Notes: generated by a model from the sequence alone, not told the origin. Positions 7,775-16,060 are shown, numbered from the stretch's first letter. The stretch is 64,000 nt of DNA from Sphaerisporangium corydalis (GCF_025506355.1 NZ_JANZYP010000001.1:31932-95931); one strand, 5' to 3'. Translations and numbers: made by a program.

Positions 7775-8764
7775 ATGTCCGAACTCCCCCTGTCCTTCGC
7801 CTGCTGGGACTACGACCGCGTCAAGGCGCTGCGGGAGGGCAGGGTCCGGCCCGAGGGCATCGACCTGAACTGCCTGGCGCTGCCCGTCGAGGAGACCTTC
7901 TACCGGCAGTTGCGCCACCAGGAGTTCGACGTCAGCGAGATGAGCCTGTCGTCCTACGTGCTCACCCTGAACGAGCCCGACCCGCCGTTCGTCGCGCTGC
8001 CGGTGTTCCCCTCCCGGGCCTTCCGCCACCAGTCGATCTACGTCAACGCCAGGAGCGGCATCGAGAAGCCGCAGGACCTGGTGGGCAAGCGGGTCGGCAC
8101 CCCCGAGTACCAGATGACGGCCGGGGTCTGGCAGCGCGGGATCCTCGCCGAGGAGCACGGCGTGCCGGTCGACTCCGTGACCTACTGGACGGGCGGCATG
8201 GAGCAGAGCGGGCGCACCGAGAAGATCGCCCTGGACCTCCCCGGCACCATCCAGGTCACGCCGATCCCGCCCGGCAGCACCCTTTCCGGCATGCTGGCCG
8301 CGGGCGAGCTGGACGCCGTCTACAGCGCCGGGCAGCCGTCCTGCTTCGGCCGCGAACCGCACATCAGGCACTTGTTCGAGGACTTCAAGCAGGTCGAGCA
8401 GGACTACTACCGCCGCACCTCGATCTTCCCCATCATGCACACGGTCGTGATCAAGAAGGCGGTCCACGAGCGGCACCCGTGGGTCGCGCGGTCGCTGACC
8501 AAGGCCTTCGACGCGTCCCTGCGGCTGGCCTACGAGGACCTGACGCACCGCAACGCCCTGAAGGTCATGCTGCCGTGGCTGCACGACCACGTCCGCGAGA
8601 CCCTGGACGTGCTCGGCGCGGGGTACTGGGACCACGGGCTCGAGCGCAACCGCCACGTGCTGGAGAGGTTCGCCGGCTACTCCCACGAGCAGGGCCTGGC
8701 GAACCGCCGCTGGACCCCCGAGGAGCTGTTCCTCCCCAGCGCCTCCGACAGCTTCCGCCTCTGA
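7775..8764 (+). CDS. 4,5-dihydroxyphthalate decarboxylase-like / periplasmic-binding-fold protein
   Basis: The 329-aa protein resembles the family annotated as 4,5-dihydroxyphthalate decarboxylase. That family shares the two-lobed fold of ABC substrate-binding proteins. Recognisable segments are LSFACWDYDRVKALREG at the N terminus, VSEMSLSSYV, and the hinge block GKRVGTPEYQMTAGVWQRG. There is no signal peptide, so it acts in the cytosol, which favours an enzyme over a transport receptor. The ATG at 7775 was chosen for its GAAGGAG ribosome site 7-8 nt upstream; the longer reading to 7688 would have no such site. Neighbouring acyl-CoA dehydrogenase and VOC genes are consistent with aromatic-acid catabolism, but the substrate is not provable from sequence. 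Confidence 0.75.
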   Translation: MSELPLSFACWDYDRVKALREGRVRPEGIDLNCLALPVEETFYRQLRHQEFDVSEMSLSSYVLTLNEPDPPFVALPVFPSRAFRHQSIYVNARSGIEKPQDLVGKRVGTPEYQMTAGVWQRGILAEEHGVPVDSVTYWTGGMEQSGRTEKIALDLPGTIQVTPIPPGSTLSGMLAAGELDAVYSAGQPSCFGREPHIRHLFEDFKQVEQDYYRRTSIFPIMHTVVIKKAVHERHPWVARSLTKAFDASLRLAYEDLTHRNALKVMLPWLHDHVRETLDVLGAGYWDHGLERNRHVLERFAGYSHEQGLANRRWTPEELFLPSASDSFRL

Positions 8765-8830
8765 CCCGCCCGCACCCGCACCCGCGCACCGCCCGCCACG
8801 TCCACCGCCCACCGCCCGGCGGGCGCGAGG

Positions 8831-9817
8831 TCACGCGTCGAGCAGGCCCAGCAGGCCGAGCAGGTCCCACTCGTTCTCGCACACCCGGCGGCCGATCGCG
8901 GCCAGCTCCACCGACCGCGTGCCGCCGCCGAGGTGGCGCTCGGACTGCATCACGCAGATGACGCCCCACTTCAGCACGCCGAACGTCTCCCACCAGCGCA
9001 GTGCCGCGCGTCCCACCGGGTGCCCGCCGGCCTCCTCGTAGGCCCGCAGCAGCCGGTCGTAGTCCCCGAACCCGCCCACCGGCAGGGACGAGCCGAAACG
9101 CCACGCCTTCACGCACAGCCAGCCGAGGTCCTCGGCCGGGTCCCCGAGATGGGCCAGTTCCCAGTCGAGGACGGCCCTGACGCCGTCCGGGCCGACGACC
9201 AGGTTCCCATTGCGGAAGTCACCGTGCACGACGGCCACGTCCCCCGGGGCGGGCCGGGTCGCGGCCAGGCGCCGCAGCGCCAGCTCGAACACCGGGTGCG
9301 GCCGCCCGGTCGCGTCCAGCAGCTCCCGCCACTCCTCCAGCGGATCCCGCACCCCACCCGGGCCGCCCGCCCCCGGCCCCGGGCCGTCCGGTGACAGCGG
9401 GTCGTGCGGCATGCGGTGCACGGCGGCCAGGATCCGCCCGCACTGGTCGGTCAGCAGCGGGCCCAGGCCGGGAAAGCGGCGCAGGATCCGCCTCGGGATG
9501 GTCTCGCCCTCGATCCGGTCCATCAGGATGTACGCCCGCCCCTGCCCGGTGGTCCCCTCGGCGACCACCTCAGGGACGGGCACGCCGGTGGACCGCGCGG
9601 CCCGCATCAGGGCCGCCTCGCGGGGCAGCCCGGCACCGGCGCCGGGCGCGGCGCCGGGGGAGTCCAGGCGCAGGACCAGCTCGCGCCGGGCGCCGCCGGG
9701 GGTGACGGCGTCCAGCGACCACGTCTCCCGCGAGGCGCCGCCGGGCAGCCGGACCCGCGCCTCGACGGCCGTCCCCGGCCCGAAGACCTCCGCCACCAGC
9801 TCCTCGGCGTCCCCCAT
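8831..9817 (-). CDS. APH-fold phosphotransferase of the ACAD10/11-associated type
   Basis: The 328-aa protein has the aminoglycoside-phosphotransferase/choline-kinase fold. An N-lobe includes ELVLRLDSPG, the catalytic loop reads VVHGDFRNGNLVV with the expected Asp and Asn, and the metal-binding segment is VLDWELAHLGDPAEDLGW. It is transcribed just after an acyl-CoA dehydrogenase, 1 nt behind its stop. The two gene products match the two halves of mammalian ACAD10/ACAD11, where a kinase domain phosphorylates 4-hydroxyacyl-CoA before the dehydrogenase-like domain removes phosphate. By that precedent it may act in 4-hydroxy fatty acid breakdown. An antibiotic-resistance role is unlikely in this context. 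Confidence 0.85.
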   Translation of the reverse strand: MGDAEELVAEVFGPGTAVEARVRLPGGASRETWSLDAVTPGGARRELVLRLDSPGAAPGAGAGLPREAALMRAARSTGVPVPEVVAEGTTGQGRAYILMDRIEGETIPRRILRRFPGLGPLLTDQCGRILAAVHRMPHDPLSPDGPGPGAGGPGGVRDPLEEWRELLDATGRPHPVFELALRRLAATRPAPGDVAVVHGDFRNGNLVVGPDGVRAVLDWELAHLGDPAEDLGWLCVKAWRFGSSLPVGGFGDYDRLLRAYEEAGGHPVGRAALRWWETFGVLKWGVICVMQSERHLGGGTRSVELAAIGRRVCENEWDLLGLLGLLDA

Positions 9818-9818
9818 G

Positions 9819-11009
9819 TCAGCGCAGGCCGAACTCCCAGTTGCCGCCCGAGGCGTACTCGCCGAGGATCCGGCGGCCGACCGAGTCGATGTGCACCTCG
9901 TCGGGGCCGTCGTAGATGCGGCCCGCGCGGGCGTGCCGGTACATCCGGTCGAGCGGGGTGTCGGGCGTGAGCCCCATCGCGCCGTGGACCTGGATGGCCC
10001 GGTCGATCACGTTGTGCAGCATGCGGGCGGCCACCACCTTCACCGCCCCGATCTCCACCCTGGCCTGCTCGCCCCGGTCGATGGCCTGCGCGGCGTTCAG
10101 CGTGAGCAGCCGGGCCGACTGGATCTCGGTGTAGGAGTCGAACACGTGCTGGCGCATGAGCTGCTTCTTGGCCAGCGGCTGGCCGAACGCGCTGCGCTCG
10201 TGCAGCCGGGCGCACATCAGGTCGAAGGCGCGTTGCGCCTGGCCGAGCCAGCGCATGCAGTGGAAGATGCGCCCGGGGCCGAGGCGCTGCTGGGCGATCA
10301 CGAAGCCCTGCCCGCGCGGCCCGAGCAGGTTGCCCGAGGGCACGCGCACGTCCTCGTACCGCACCTCGCAGTGCCCGCTCTGGATCCCGAGCACGGGGGT
10401 GTCGCGCACGATCTCGTACCCGGGGGTGTCGGTGGGCACCAGGATCATGGAGAACGCCAGGTGGGGCGGGGCGTCGGTCTCGGTGCGGCACATCACCGTC
10501 GTGTAGGCGGCCCGGTTCGCCCCGGTGGTGAACCACTTGTGGCCGTTGACGACCCATTCGTCGCCGTCCAGCACGGCGGTGGTCCGCAACTGGGTGGGGT
10601 CGCTGCTGGACACCTCCGGCTCGGTCATCGCGAAGCTCGGCCAGATCTCCGCCTGGACCAGCGGCGCGAGGAACCGCTCGCGCTGCTCGTCGCTCGCGTA
10701 CTGGTTCAGCATCAGCGAGTCCTGGAGGGTGAAGGTGCCGAGCGCGAGCTGGCCGAGCTCGCTGCGGCCCTGCACCTCGTTGACGTAGACGTAGTCGAGG
10801 AACGGAAGGCCGCCGCCGCCCAGGTCCTTCGGATGGCCGAGCGCCCACAGGCCCTCCATCTTGGCCTGGCGCTGCAGGTCGCGCAGCGTGGTGGCGGCCT
10901 GCTCGCCGCCGCGGTGCACGATCTCCTCGGCGGGTTCGACCCGCTCGGTCATGAACGCGTGCACCGCGTCGCGGATCGGCCGCACGCTGTCGGGAACGGC
11001 GAAGCTCAT
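9819..11009 (-). CDS. Acyl-CoA dehydrogenase family protein (ACAD11-like partner)
   Basis: The 396-aa flavoprotein carries the acyl-CoA dehydrogenase signatures FAMTEPEVSSSD and WFTTGANRA in the middle domain. The C-terminal helical domain shows SAFGQPLAKKQLM and the ending block IQVHGAMGLTPDTPLDRMYRHARAGRIYDGPDEVH. It oxidises or rearranges an acyl-CoA using FAD and probably works with the APH-like kinase encoded immediately downstream. A DUF6285 gene is divergent, 50 bp away. This trio recurs together in actinobacteria from my knowledge of the families. The ATG start begins MSFAVPDSVRPIRD, which is normal for the family. Confidence 0.88.
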   Translation of the reverse strand: MSFAVPDSVRPIRDAVHAFMTERVEPAEEIVHRGGEQAATTLRDLQRQAKMEGLWALGHPKDLGGGGLPFLDYVYVNEVQGRSELGQLALGTFTLQDSLMLNQYASDEQRERFLAPLVQAEIWPSFAMTEPEVSSSDPTQLRTTAVLDGDEWVVNGHKWFTTGANRAAYTTVMCRTETDAPPHLAFSMILVPTDTPGYEIVRDTPVLGIQSGHCEVRYEDVRVPSGNLLGPRGQGFVIAQQRLGPGRIFHCMRWLGQAQRAFDLMCARLHERSAFGQPLAKKQLMRQHVFDSYTEIQSARLLTLNAAQAIDRGEQARVEIGAVKVVAARMLHNVIDRAIQVHGAMGLTPDTPLDRMYRHARAGRIYDGPDEVHIDSVGRRILGEYASGGNWEFGLR

Positions 11010-11059
11010 GCGACGATCTCATCGGAGAATCGTTGCCGGGTCAACGGACAGGAGCCCGC
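11010..11059. promoter_or_regulatory. Short divergent spacer with inverted repeat ACGAT-N11-ATCGT
   Basis: The 50-bp spacer between the acyl-CoA dehydrogenase and DUF6285 genes holds 5-nt arms at 11013-11017 and 11029-11033. An inner near-palindrome TCTC-ATCG-GAGA lies between them. A shared operator for the divergent pair is plausible. The downstream GACAGGAG serves as the DUF6285 ribosome site. Confidence 0.35.
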
Positions 11060-11473
11060 ATGACCGAGCCACCGCCCGCCGGCCGGCAGGACGCGACCCC
11101 CGGCCGTCCTGCCGAGGTGCCGCCCGCGTGCCCTCCGCATGACGTGCCCTCCGCCGCCGACCTGGTGGCGGCGGTGCGGGAGTTCCTGTCCGGCGAGGTG
11201 CTCCCGGCCCTGGAAGGGCGCACGGCCTTCCACACCCGGGTCGCGGTGAACGTGCTCGGCATGGTGGAACGCGAGATCCGCCTCGGCCCGGCCCAGGCCG
11301 AGGCGCACGCCGCCCGCCTGGCCGCCCTCGGCGTGACCGGCGACGCCGCCCTGGCCGCCGCCATCCGCGAGGGCCGCCTGGACGGGGACCCCGCGACGGC
11401 CGCCGCGCTGGTGGCGGCCGTGCGGGACAAGCTCCTGGTCGCGAACCCCGGCTACCTCGGCGAGGCTCAGTGA
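11060..11473 (+). CDS. DUF6285 family protein
   Basis: The 137-aa protein matches the DUF6285 type: a Pro-rich N terminus, then a helical domain with PSAADLVAAVREFLSGEVLP, TAFHTRVAVNVLGMVEREI and the ending VRDKLLVANPGYLG. Members are typically encoded beside an APH-like kinase and an acyl-CoA dehydrogenase, exactly as here, so it is probably an accessory of that lipid or acyl-CoA pathway. Biochemical role is unknown. The ATG at 11060 has an AGGAG ribosome site; an upstream in-frame start at 11033 lacks one. Its stop overlaps the stop of the convergent symporter gene by 7 nt. Confidence 0.8.
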   Translation: MTEPPPAGRQDATPGRPAEVPPACPPHDVPSAADLVAAVREFLSGEVLPALEGRTAFHTRVAVNVLGMVEREIRLGPAQAEAHAARLAALGVTGDAALAAAIREGRLDGDPATAAALVAAVRDKLLVANPGYLGEAQ

Positions 11474-13071
11474 GAGCCGGAGAGTTCGATCTCGTGGACG
11501 CGGGGGTCGCCCTCGTCGGCCTCGTAGTCGGCGGGGCGGGTGGCGTCGGTGCCGTCGGTGAGCTTGCCGGCCCGGGCGATGAGCGTGCCGGCGACCGCGA
11601 CCACGAGGTTGACGGCCAGCGCCAGGAAACCGGCGTAGATCGTCATCTTGGTGTCCAGGCCCAGCTTGGCCAGTGAGAAGGCCGAGCCGCCGAAGTGGGC
11701 GTGGTTGGTCGCCGGGTTGGCGACGTTGTAGAGCATCAGCACCCCCGCCGCCATGCCGGCGGTCCATCCGGCGATCAGGCCGGCCCGGTGGAACCAACGG
11801 GTGTACAGGCCGAGGGCCACCGCCGGCAGGGTCTGCAGGATGATCACGCCGCCGATGAGCTGGAGGTCGATGGAGAACTGCGGGTCGATCAGCAGGATGA
11901 CCAGCACCGCGCCGATCTTCACGACCAGCGAGGCGATCTTGCTGACCGCGGCCTCCTGGGCGTCGGTGGCGTCCCGCTTGATGTACTCCTTGTAGATGTT
12001 GCGGGTGAACAGGTTGGCCGCCGCGATGGACATGATCGCGGCCGGTACCAGGGCGCCGATGCCGATGGCGGCATAGGTGACCCCGGCGAACCAGTCGGGG
12101 AACATCTTGTCGAACAGCTGGGGGACCACCGTGTTGACGTCGGCCTTGCCGCCGGCGGTGATGGGCGTGATCTTGGCGGCGATGGCCATGTAGCCGAGCA
12201 GCGCGATCAGGCCGAGCAGCAGGCTGTACGCCGGCAGCGCCGACATGTTCCGCTTGATCACGCCGCGGCTGCGCGACGCGAGGACGCCGGTGACGCTGTG
12301 CGGGTACAGGAACAGCGCCATGGCCGAGCCGAGGGCCAGGGTGATGTACTGGAGCTGGTTGTTGGCGTTGAGCAGGATGCCGTCCGGCGCGGGGGTGGCG
12401 TCGAACTTGGCCTTGGCCGCGTCGAAGATCGAGCCCCAGCCGCCCAGCCGGGTCGGGATGTAGATGATCGCCACGATGATCACGACGTAGATCAGCGCGT
12501 CCTTGACGAAGGCGATCAGGGCGGGCGCGCGCAGGCCCGACTGGTAGGTGTAGGCGGCCAGGATCGCGAAGGCGATGATCAGCGGCAGGTCGCCGGTGAC
12601 GCCCATCGTCTTCAGCACCGCCTCGATGCCGACGAGCTGCAGCGCGATGTACGGCATGGTGGCCACCAGGCCGGTGATCGCGATCAGCAGCGCCAGCGTG
12701 GGGGAGCCGAAGCGGGCGCGCACGAAGTCGGCGGGCGTCACCATGCCGTGCACGTGGGCCACCGACCAGAGCCGGATCAGTACCAGGAACACCAGCGGGT
12801 AGACCACGACCGTGTACGGCAGGGCGAAGAAGCCCGTCGCCCCGGCGCCGAACAGCAGCGCGGGGACCGCCACGAAGGTGTAGGCGGTGTACAGGTCGCC
12901 GCCGACCAGGAACCAGGTGACCCAGGAGCCGAACTTGCGTCCGCCGAGCCCCCATTCGTCCAGGCTCGCCAGGTCGTCGGGGCGGCGCCAGCGGGCCGCG
13001 ACGAAGCCCATGCCGCTGACGATCAGGAACAGGATCGCGAAGACGACGATCTCGGTGACGTGGCCGCTCAT
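11467..13071 (-). CDS. Sodium:solute symporter family permease (monocarboxylate-type)
   Basis: The 534-aa integral membrane protein belongs to the SSS family, with about 13 predicted membrane helices. Characteristic segments are DEWGLGGRKFGSWVTWFLVGGD, split by helices TAYTFVAVPALLFGAG and GLVATMPYIALQLVG, and AIMSIAAANLFTRNIYKEY near the middle. The closest known relatives are actinobacterial MctC/MctP-like carriers for acetate, propionate or pyruvate and PanF-like permeases. The ATG overlaps the stop of the DUF3311 gene (ATGA), the usual pairing for this carrier type. It probably imports a short-chain acid feeding the nearby acyl-CoA genes; substrate is inferred. A charged hydrophilic tail follows the last helix. 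Confidence 0.88.
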   Translation of the reverse strand: MSGHVTEIVVFAILFLIVSGMGFVAARWRRPDDLASLDEWGLGGRKFGSWVTWFLVGGDLYTAYTFVAVPALLFGAGATGFFALPYTVVVYPLVFLVLIRLWSVAHVHGMVTPADFVRARFGSPTLALLIAITGLVATMPYIALQLVGIEAVLKTMGVTGDLPLIIAFAILAAYTYQSGLRAPALIAFVKDALIYVVIIVAIIYIPTRLGGWGSIFDAAKAKFDATPAPDGILLNANNQLQYITLALGSAMALFLYPHSVTGVLASRSRGVIKRNMSALPAYSLLLGLIALLGYMAIAAKITPITAGGKADVNTVVPQLFDKMFPDWFAGVTYAAIGIGALVPAAIMSIAAANLFTRNIYKEYIKRDATDAQEAAVSKIASLVVKIGAVLVILLIDPQFSIDLQLIGGVIILQTLPAVALGLYTRWFHRAGLIAGWTAGMAAGVLMLYNVANPATNHAHFGGSAFSLAKLGLDTKMTIYAGFLALAVNLVVAVAGTLIARAGKLTDGTDATRPADYEADEGDPRVHEIELSGSH

Positions 13072-13301
13072 CGCCCGCTCCTCTTCTTGCCCATCTGGTA
13101 CACCACGGTGGTGGCCGTGACGCCGAGGATGATGAACGCGAGCTGGAGCCAGTAGAAGAGCGGGAACCCGAACAGGCGGGGTTCGTCCGAGTTGTACAGG
13201 GCGGTGATCAAGGGAATCACGATCGGGACGATCAGCAGCCAGTTCCACGGGCTGCGGTCGCGGCGAGCGGGGCGCTGATCGCTGGGTGGCGTGGTCAACA
13301 C
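13068..13301 (-). CDS. DUF3311 small membrane protein, symporter partner
   Basis: The 77-aa protein has two hydrophobic helices (WNWLLIVPIVIPLITALYN and FYWLQLAFIILGVTATTVVYQ) and a basic C terminus (GKKRSGR). It overlaps the symporter start by 4 nt. DUF3311 proteins accompany SSS permeases and are thought to help assembly or activity. The GTG start follows TAGGAGAG at short spacing; the adjacent TTG codon is an alternative. Confidence 0.85.
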   Translation of the reverse strand: MLTTPPSDQRPARRDRSPWNWLLIVPIVIPLITALYNSDEPRLFGFPLFYWLQLAFIILGVTATTVVYQMGKKRSGR

Positions 13302-13518
13302 ACTCTCCTAGGGAGAAGAGAGGCGCAACTAGCCTGGTGAGGCCAGTCCTTCGGTTCTGCGAAGCGTATTTCGCGGCGGGGACGGTCTCCTCACCAATCG
13401 CCGAACGCGCGCGTTGGCGCGCCGAACGGCCACCGCTCAGGGACGCCGGTACGCCCCGGGATCGCCCTCGACGTCGCCGGCGATGTCGGCGCCTGGCCCT
13501 GCGGGTGCGGCGCGCGGA

Positions 13519-14076
13519 TCACAGGGTGCGGTCGGCGGCGGTCCTCGGCTCGTGGCGCACGGGGGAGGTGTCGGCGAGGTCGCGCGTCCAGGCGGCGAAC
13601 TCCAGCAGGATGCCGTCGGGGTCCTTGAAGTAGATGGACCGCACGAACACGCCATCGTGCATCTCGGGGGCCACGCCGAACTCGCTGTCGTCGTGGTTGA
13701 GGATCACCCCGACGTCGACGCCCTTGGCGATGAGCTTGTGCTGGTACTCCTCGATGCGCTCGGGCGGGACGTCGATGGCGATGTGGTTCATCGACCCCAC
13801 CGCCGACAGCAGCTCCCCCCGGTCGGGCAGCGACTTGGGCGCCGAGACCCCCGGCACCGCCTCGGGCGCGTCGGGGAACCAGAAGAACGCCAGCGCGTTC
13901 CCGCCGCCGCAGTCGAAGAAGAAGTGCTGGCCCCAGCCCAGGGGCAGCTCGATCGTCTTGATCAGCGGCATCCCGAGGACCTCGGAGTAGAACTCGACCG
14001 TCCGCCTCATGTCCGAGCAGACGAGCGCCAGGTGGTTGACCCCCCGCAGCTCGAACTCGGTGTTCACCGGTTCCAT
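13519..14076 (-). CDS. VOC (glyoxalase/extradiol dioxygenase fold) protein
   Basis: The 185-aa protein shows two paired betaalphabetabetabeta modules of the VOC superfamily. The first opens with ELRGVNHLALVCSDMRRTVEF and the second with GSMNHIAIDVPPERIEEY. Candidate metal ligands are H in NHLAL, H in NHIAI and E in GILLEFAAW, matching the His-His-Glu set of glyoxalases and extradiol dioxygenases. The ATG at 14076 is preceded by GCGAGGAGG. It may be a ring-cleavage or isomerising enzyme in the same catabolic region as the decarboxylase-like and CocE-like genes. Product not determinable. Confidence 0.8.
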   Translation of the reverse strand: MEPVNTEFELRGVNHLALVCSDMRRTVEFYSEVLGMPLIKTIELPLGWGQHFFFDCGGGNALAFFWFPDAPEAVPGVSAPKSLPDRGELLSAVGSMNHIAIDVPPERIEEYQHKLIAKGVDVGVILNHDDSEFGVAPEMHDGVFVRSIYFKDPDGILLEFAAWTRDLADTSPVRHEPRTAADRTL

Positions 14077-14133
14077 GGCCCCTCCTCGCGACGGCCCGCC
14101 TTCGCACCTGCCTATCACAACGCGGGGCGGAGG

Positions 14134-15729
14134 TCAGCCCGCCGCGTGGGGGAGGATCACCGCCGAGGGGCGGCCGGGGTCGTGGAAGATCTCCTGGTCG
14201 GCCGGGACGATCGTGCGCGCGGTGCCGAGCGGCTCGCCGCCGCCGAGGTTGCGGGCCACCCGGGGGTAGGCGCCGCTGGCCACGTGGACCCGCACGCGGT
14301 GGCCGCGCCGGAAGCGGTGGGCGATCGGCCACATCTCGACCTCGACGCGGCGCACGCCGTCGTCGTCGGAGGGCGGCGCCCCGGGGGTCAGGCGGCGGAC
14401 GCCCTCGCACACGTTCAGCGAGGTGCCGTCGGGGTGCACGTCGCACACCCGGACCACCAGGTCGGTGTGCTGGGTGCTGGACCGCAGGTGGACGTCGGCC
14501 GAGACCGGCCCGATCAGGTCCAGGTCCTCGGCGAGCACCTCCCCGGTGTAGACGAGCACGTCCGAGCGGGCCTCCAGCCGCCGGTTGTCGCGGGGCTCGG
14601 AGCTGCCGAGCAGCGTCGGCCCGCCCAGGAAGGGGGTCGGCCGCGCCGGGTGGTAGCGGTACCGGTCGGGGAAGGACGGCCCGGGACCCTCGGTGCCCAG
14701 GCCGAACCCCGACTGCAGGTGCCAGCGCCGCGCGGTGGTGCCGGGCACGGGCCAGTCGTCGTAGTCGCGCCACTCCCCGGCGCCGGTGACGTACAGGCGG
14801 ACGGGGCTGGCGCGCACGCCCGAGGGGTCGCCGAGCAGGTGGGCGCGGAACCAGGCCAGCGCGTCGAGGTTGGCCAGGCGCCCGTGCCGCACGTCGGCGT
14901 GGTGCCAGGGCCCGATCGTGAGGTGCGGGCGCCGCCCGGCCGCGCGCATGGCGGCGTAGTCCTTGAGCTGCCAGGGCAGGAACACGTCGTGCCAGCCGCC
15001 GGTCATGGTGACCGCCGCGTCGACCTCGCCGACGGTGGCCGAGAAGTCGCGTTTCTTCCAGAACGGCACGGCCGGGTCGGCGTGGTGGGTGACGACCTCC
15101 TGGTAGAACGGCAGCGAGCGCCCGGCCGCCACCAGGTCCAGCTCGCCGACCGGCCGGCCCGACAGCACGGCCCGCTGGGTCCGGCGCGGGGCGAACAGCA
15201 CCGCGGCGCCGCTGAGCGGCCCGGTCATCAGCGAGGTCAGCGTGCTCCAGCTGAGCGTGGACTCCAGGGCGAACGACCCGCCGACGTAGGCCGCGTCGCG
15301 GAACTGGGAGGCGGTCACCTGCGTGGCCATGGCCTTCAGGTCGGGGCCTGCGAACGGGGCGATGGCCCACTGGGCGTATCCGAGGTAGCTCGGCCCGTGC
15401 ATGGCGAAGGTCCCGCCGTACCACGGCTGGGCGCGCATCCACTCGACCGTCGCCAGGCCGTCGTCCTGCTCGTCGAGGGGGGCCAGCTCGCCGCCCGACC
15501 CGAACCCGCCCCGGCAGCTCTGCAGGATCACCTGGAAGCCCTGCCGGGCGAAGGCCCTGCCGTAGGCCAGCCCGAACAGGCCGCGCCGGCCGTACGGTGA
15601 GCGGATGAGGATGGTCGGGGGCCGGCTCACGCCGATCGGGATGTAGCGGTCCGCCGCGAGCAGGACGCCGTCGGTCATGGGGATCCGCATGTCCCTGTGG
15701 ACGACCACCCTGTACTGAACCCCAGCCAT
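14134..15729 (-). CDS. CocE/NonD family alpha/beta hydrolase
   Basis: The 531-aa protein has the X-Pro dipeptidyl-peptidase/CocE architecture. An N-terminal alpha/beta hydrolase domain carries the nucleophile Ser in HGPSYLGYAQW and the oxyanion segment IRSPYGRRG. Conserved HADVRHG and LTIGPWHH segments carry the likely catalytic His, and a C-terminal jelly-roll domain starts near LHLQSGFGLG. Family members hydrolyse esters or amides, cocaine esterase being the best known. It is the first gene of a minus-strand pair with the VOC protein 57 nt downstream. The start ATG is preceded by AGCGAGGAGCGCTC. The substrate is unknown; a role in aromatic or amide catabolism fits the neighbourhood. Confidence 0.87.
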   Translation of the reverse strand: MAGVQYRVVVHRDMRIPMTDGVLLAADRYIPIGVSRPPTILIRSPYGRRGLFGLAYGRAFARQGFQVILQSCRGGFGSGGELAPLDEQDDGLATVEWMRAQPWYGGTFAMHGPSYLGYAQWAIAPFAGPDLKAMATQVTASQFRDAAYVGGSFALESTLSWSTLTSLMTGPLSGAAVLFAPRRTQRAVLSGRPVGELDLVAAGRSLPFYQEVVTHHADPAVPFWKKRDFSATVGEVDAAVTMTGGWHDVFLPWQLKDYAAMRAAGRRPHLTIGPWHHADVRHGRLANLDALAWFRAHLLGDPSGVRASPVRLYVTGAGEWRDYDDWPVPGTTARRWHLQSGFGLGTEGPGPSFPDRYRYHPARPTPFLGGPTLLGSSEPRDNRRLEARSDVLVYTGEVLAEDLDLIGPVSADVHLRSSTQHTDLVVRVCDVHPDGTSLNVCEGVRRLTPGAPPSDDDGVRRVEVEMWPIAHRFRRGHRVRVHVASGAYPRVARNLGGGEPLGTARTIVPADQEIFHDPGRPSAVILPHAAG

Positions 15730-15780
15730 GAGCGCTCCTCGCTGTAAGCGGAGTCATGCCCCGGTCGATGTAAGCAGCGC

Positions 15781-15796
15781 GTTACTCACTGGTAAC
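15781..15796. promoter_or_regulatory. Palindrome GTTAC-N6-GTAAC between CocE hydrolase and trp leader
   Basis: Perfect 5-nt arms with a 6-nt centre, the same geometry as the site near the tetR gene at 6904. It lies 52 nt upstream of the CocE-like gene and about 120 nt before the trp leader, so it more likely controls the hydrolase. The regulator is not identified. Confidence 0.45.
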
Positions 15797-15918
15797 ATGC
15801 TAATGCTACCGTCCGCCGGGCGCTGTGACCAATGTCACCCTCCCGCCGTCCGGCCCCCGGAGGCCTCCCGTGCCGAACGAGTGGCGGGGGGACCGGCTGT
15901 GCCGCTACCATCGGGAGT

Positions 15919-15960
15919 ATGCGAACGAATTCACCTGCTCAGTGGTGGCGCTGCTTCTAG
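15919..15960 (+). CDS. trpL: trp leader peptide, 13 aa with tandem Trp codons
   Basis: ATG to TAG encodes MRTNSPAQWWRCF, with two adjacent TGG codons at 15943-15948. The position, about 100 nt upstream of trpEG and directly ahead of mutually exclusive hairpins, identifies an attenuation leader peptide. GGGAG lies only 1 nt before the ATG, too close for a normal ribosome site. TACCAT at 15906-15911 could be a -10 box giving a transcript that starts at the ATG, so leaderless initiation is likely. Stalling at the Trp codons when charged tRNA-Trp is scarce would free the antiterminator. Confidence 0.85.
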   Translation: MRTNSPAQWWRCF

Positions 15961-16014
15961 GCGGCGCGTGTTTCGCATTCATTTCGGACGGCCGCCCCGG
16001 GAGGCGGCCTTTTT
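15943..16014 (+). promoter_or_regulatory. trp transcription attenuator with alternative hairpins
   Basis: Segment 1 GCGCTGC (15948-15954) pairs with segment 2 GCGGCGC (15961-15967), one G-U pair, around a 6-nt loop holding the leader stop. Segment 2 GGCGGC (15960-15965) can instead pair with segment 3 GCCGCC (15991-15996), an antiterminator. Segment 3 otherwise pairs with segment 4 to form the terminator at 15990-16014. This is the classical ribosome-stalling arrangement; attenuation of trpEG has been reported in Streptomyces. Confidence 0.85.
15990..16014 (+). terminator. Intrinsic terminator of the trp attenuator
   Basis: Stem GGCCGCC/GGCGGCC with loop CCGGGA is followed directly by TTTTT, a complete Rho-independent terminator. 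Poly-T terminators are rare in this GC-rich window, which underlines its regulatory role ahead of trpEG. Confidence 0.9.
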
Positions 16015-16060
16015 CGTGCCCGCCCGGGGTCAAACGAAGATCAAGAAGGGCGAGGCAAGG

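Noticed and set aside
8831-9817. Antibiotic-resistance aminoglycoside phosphotransferase
   Set aside because: The fold matches, but tight linkage to an acyl-CoA dehydrogenase and DUF6285 indicates an ACAD10/11-like metabolic kinase.
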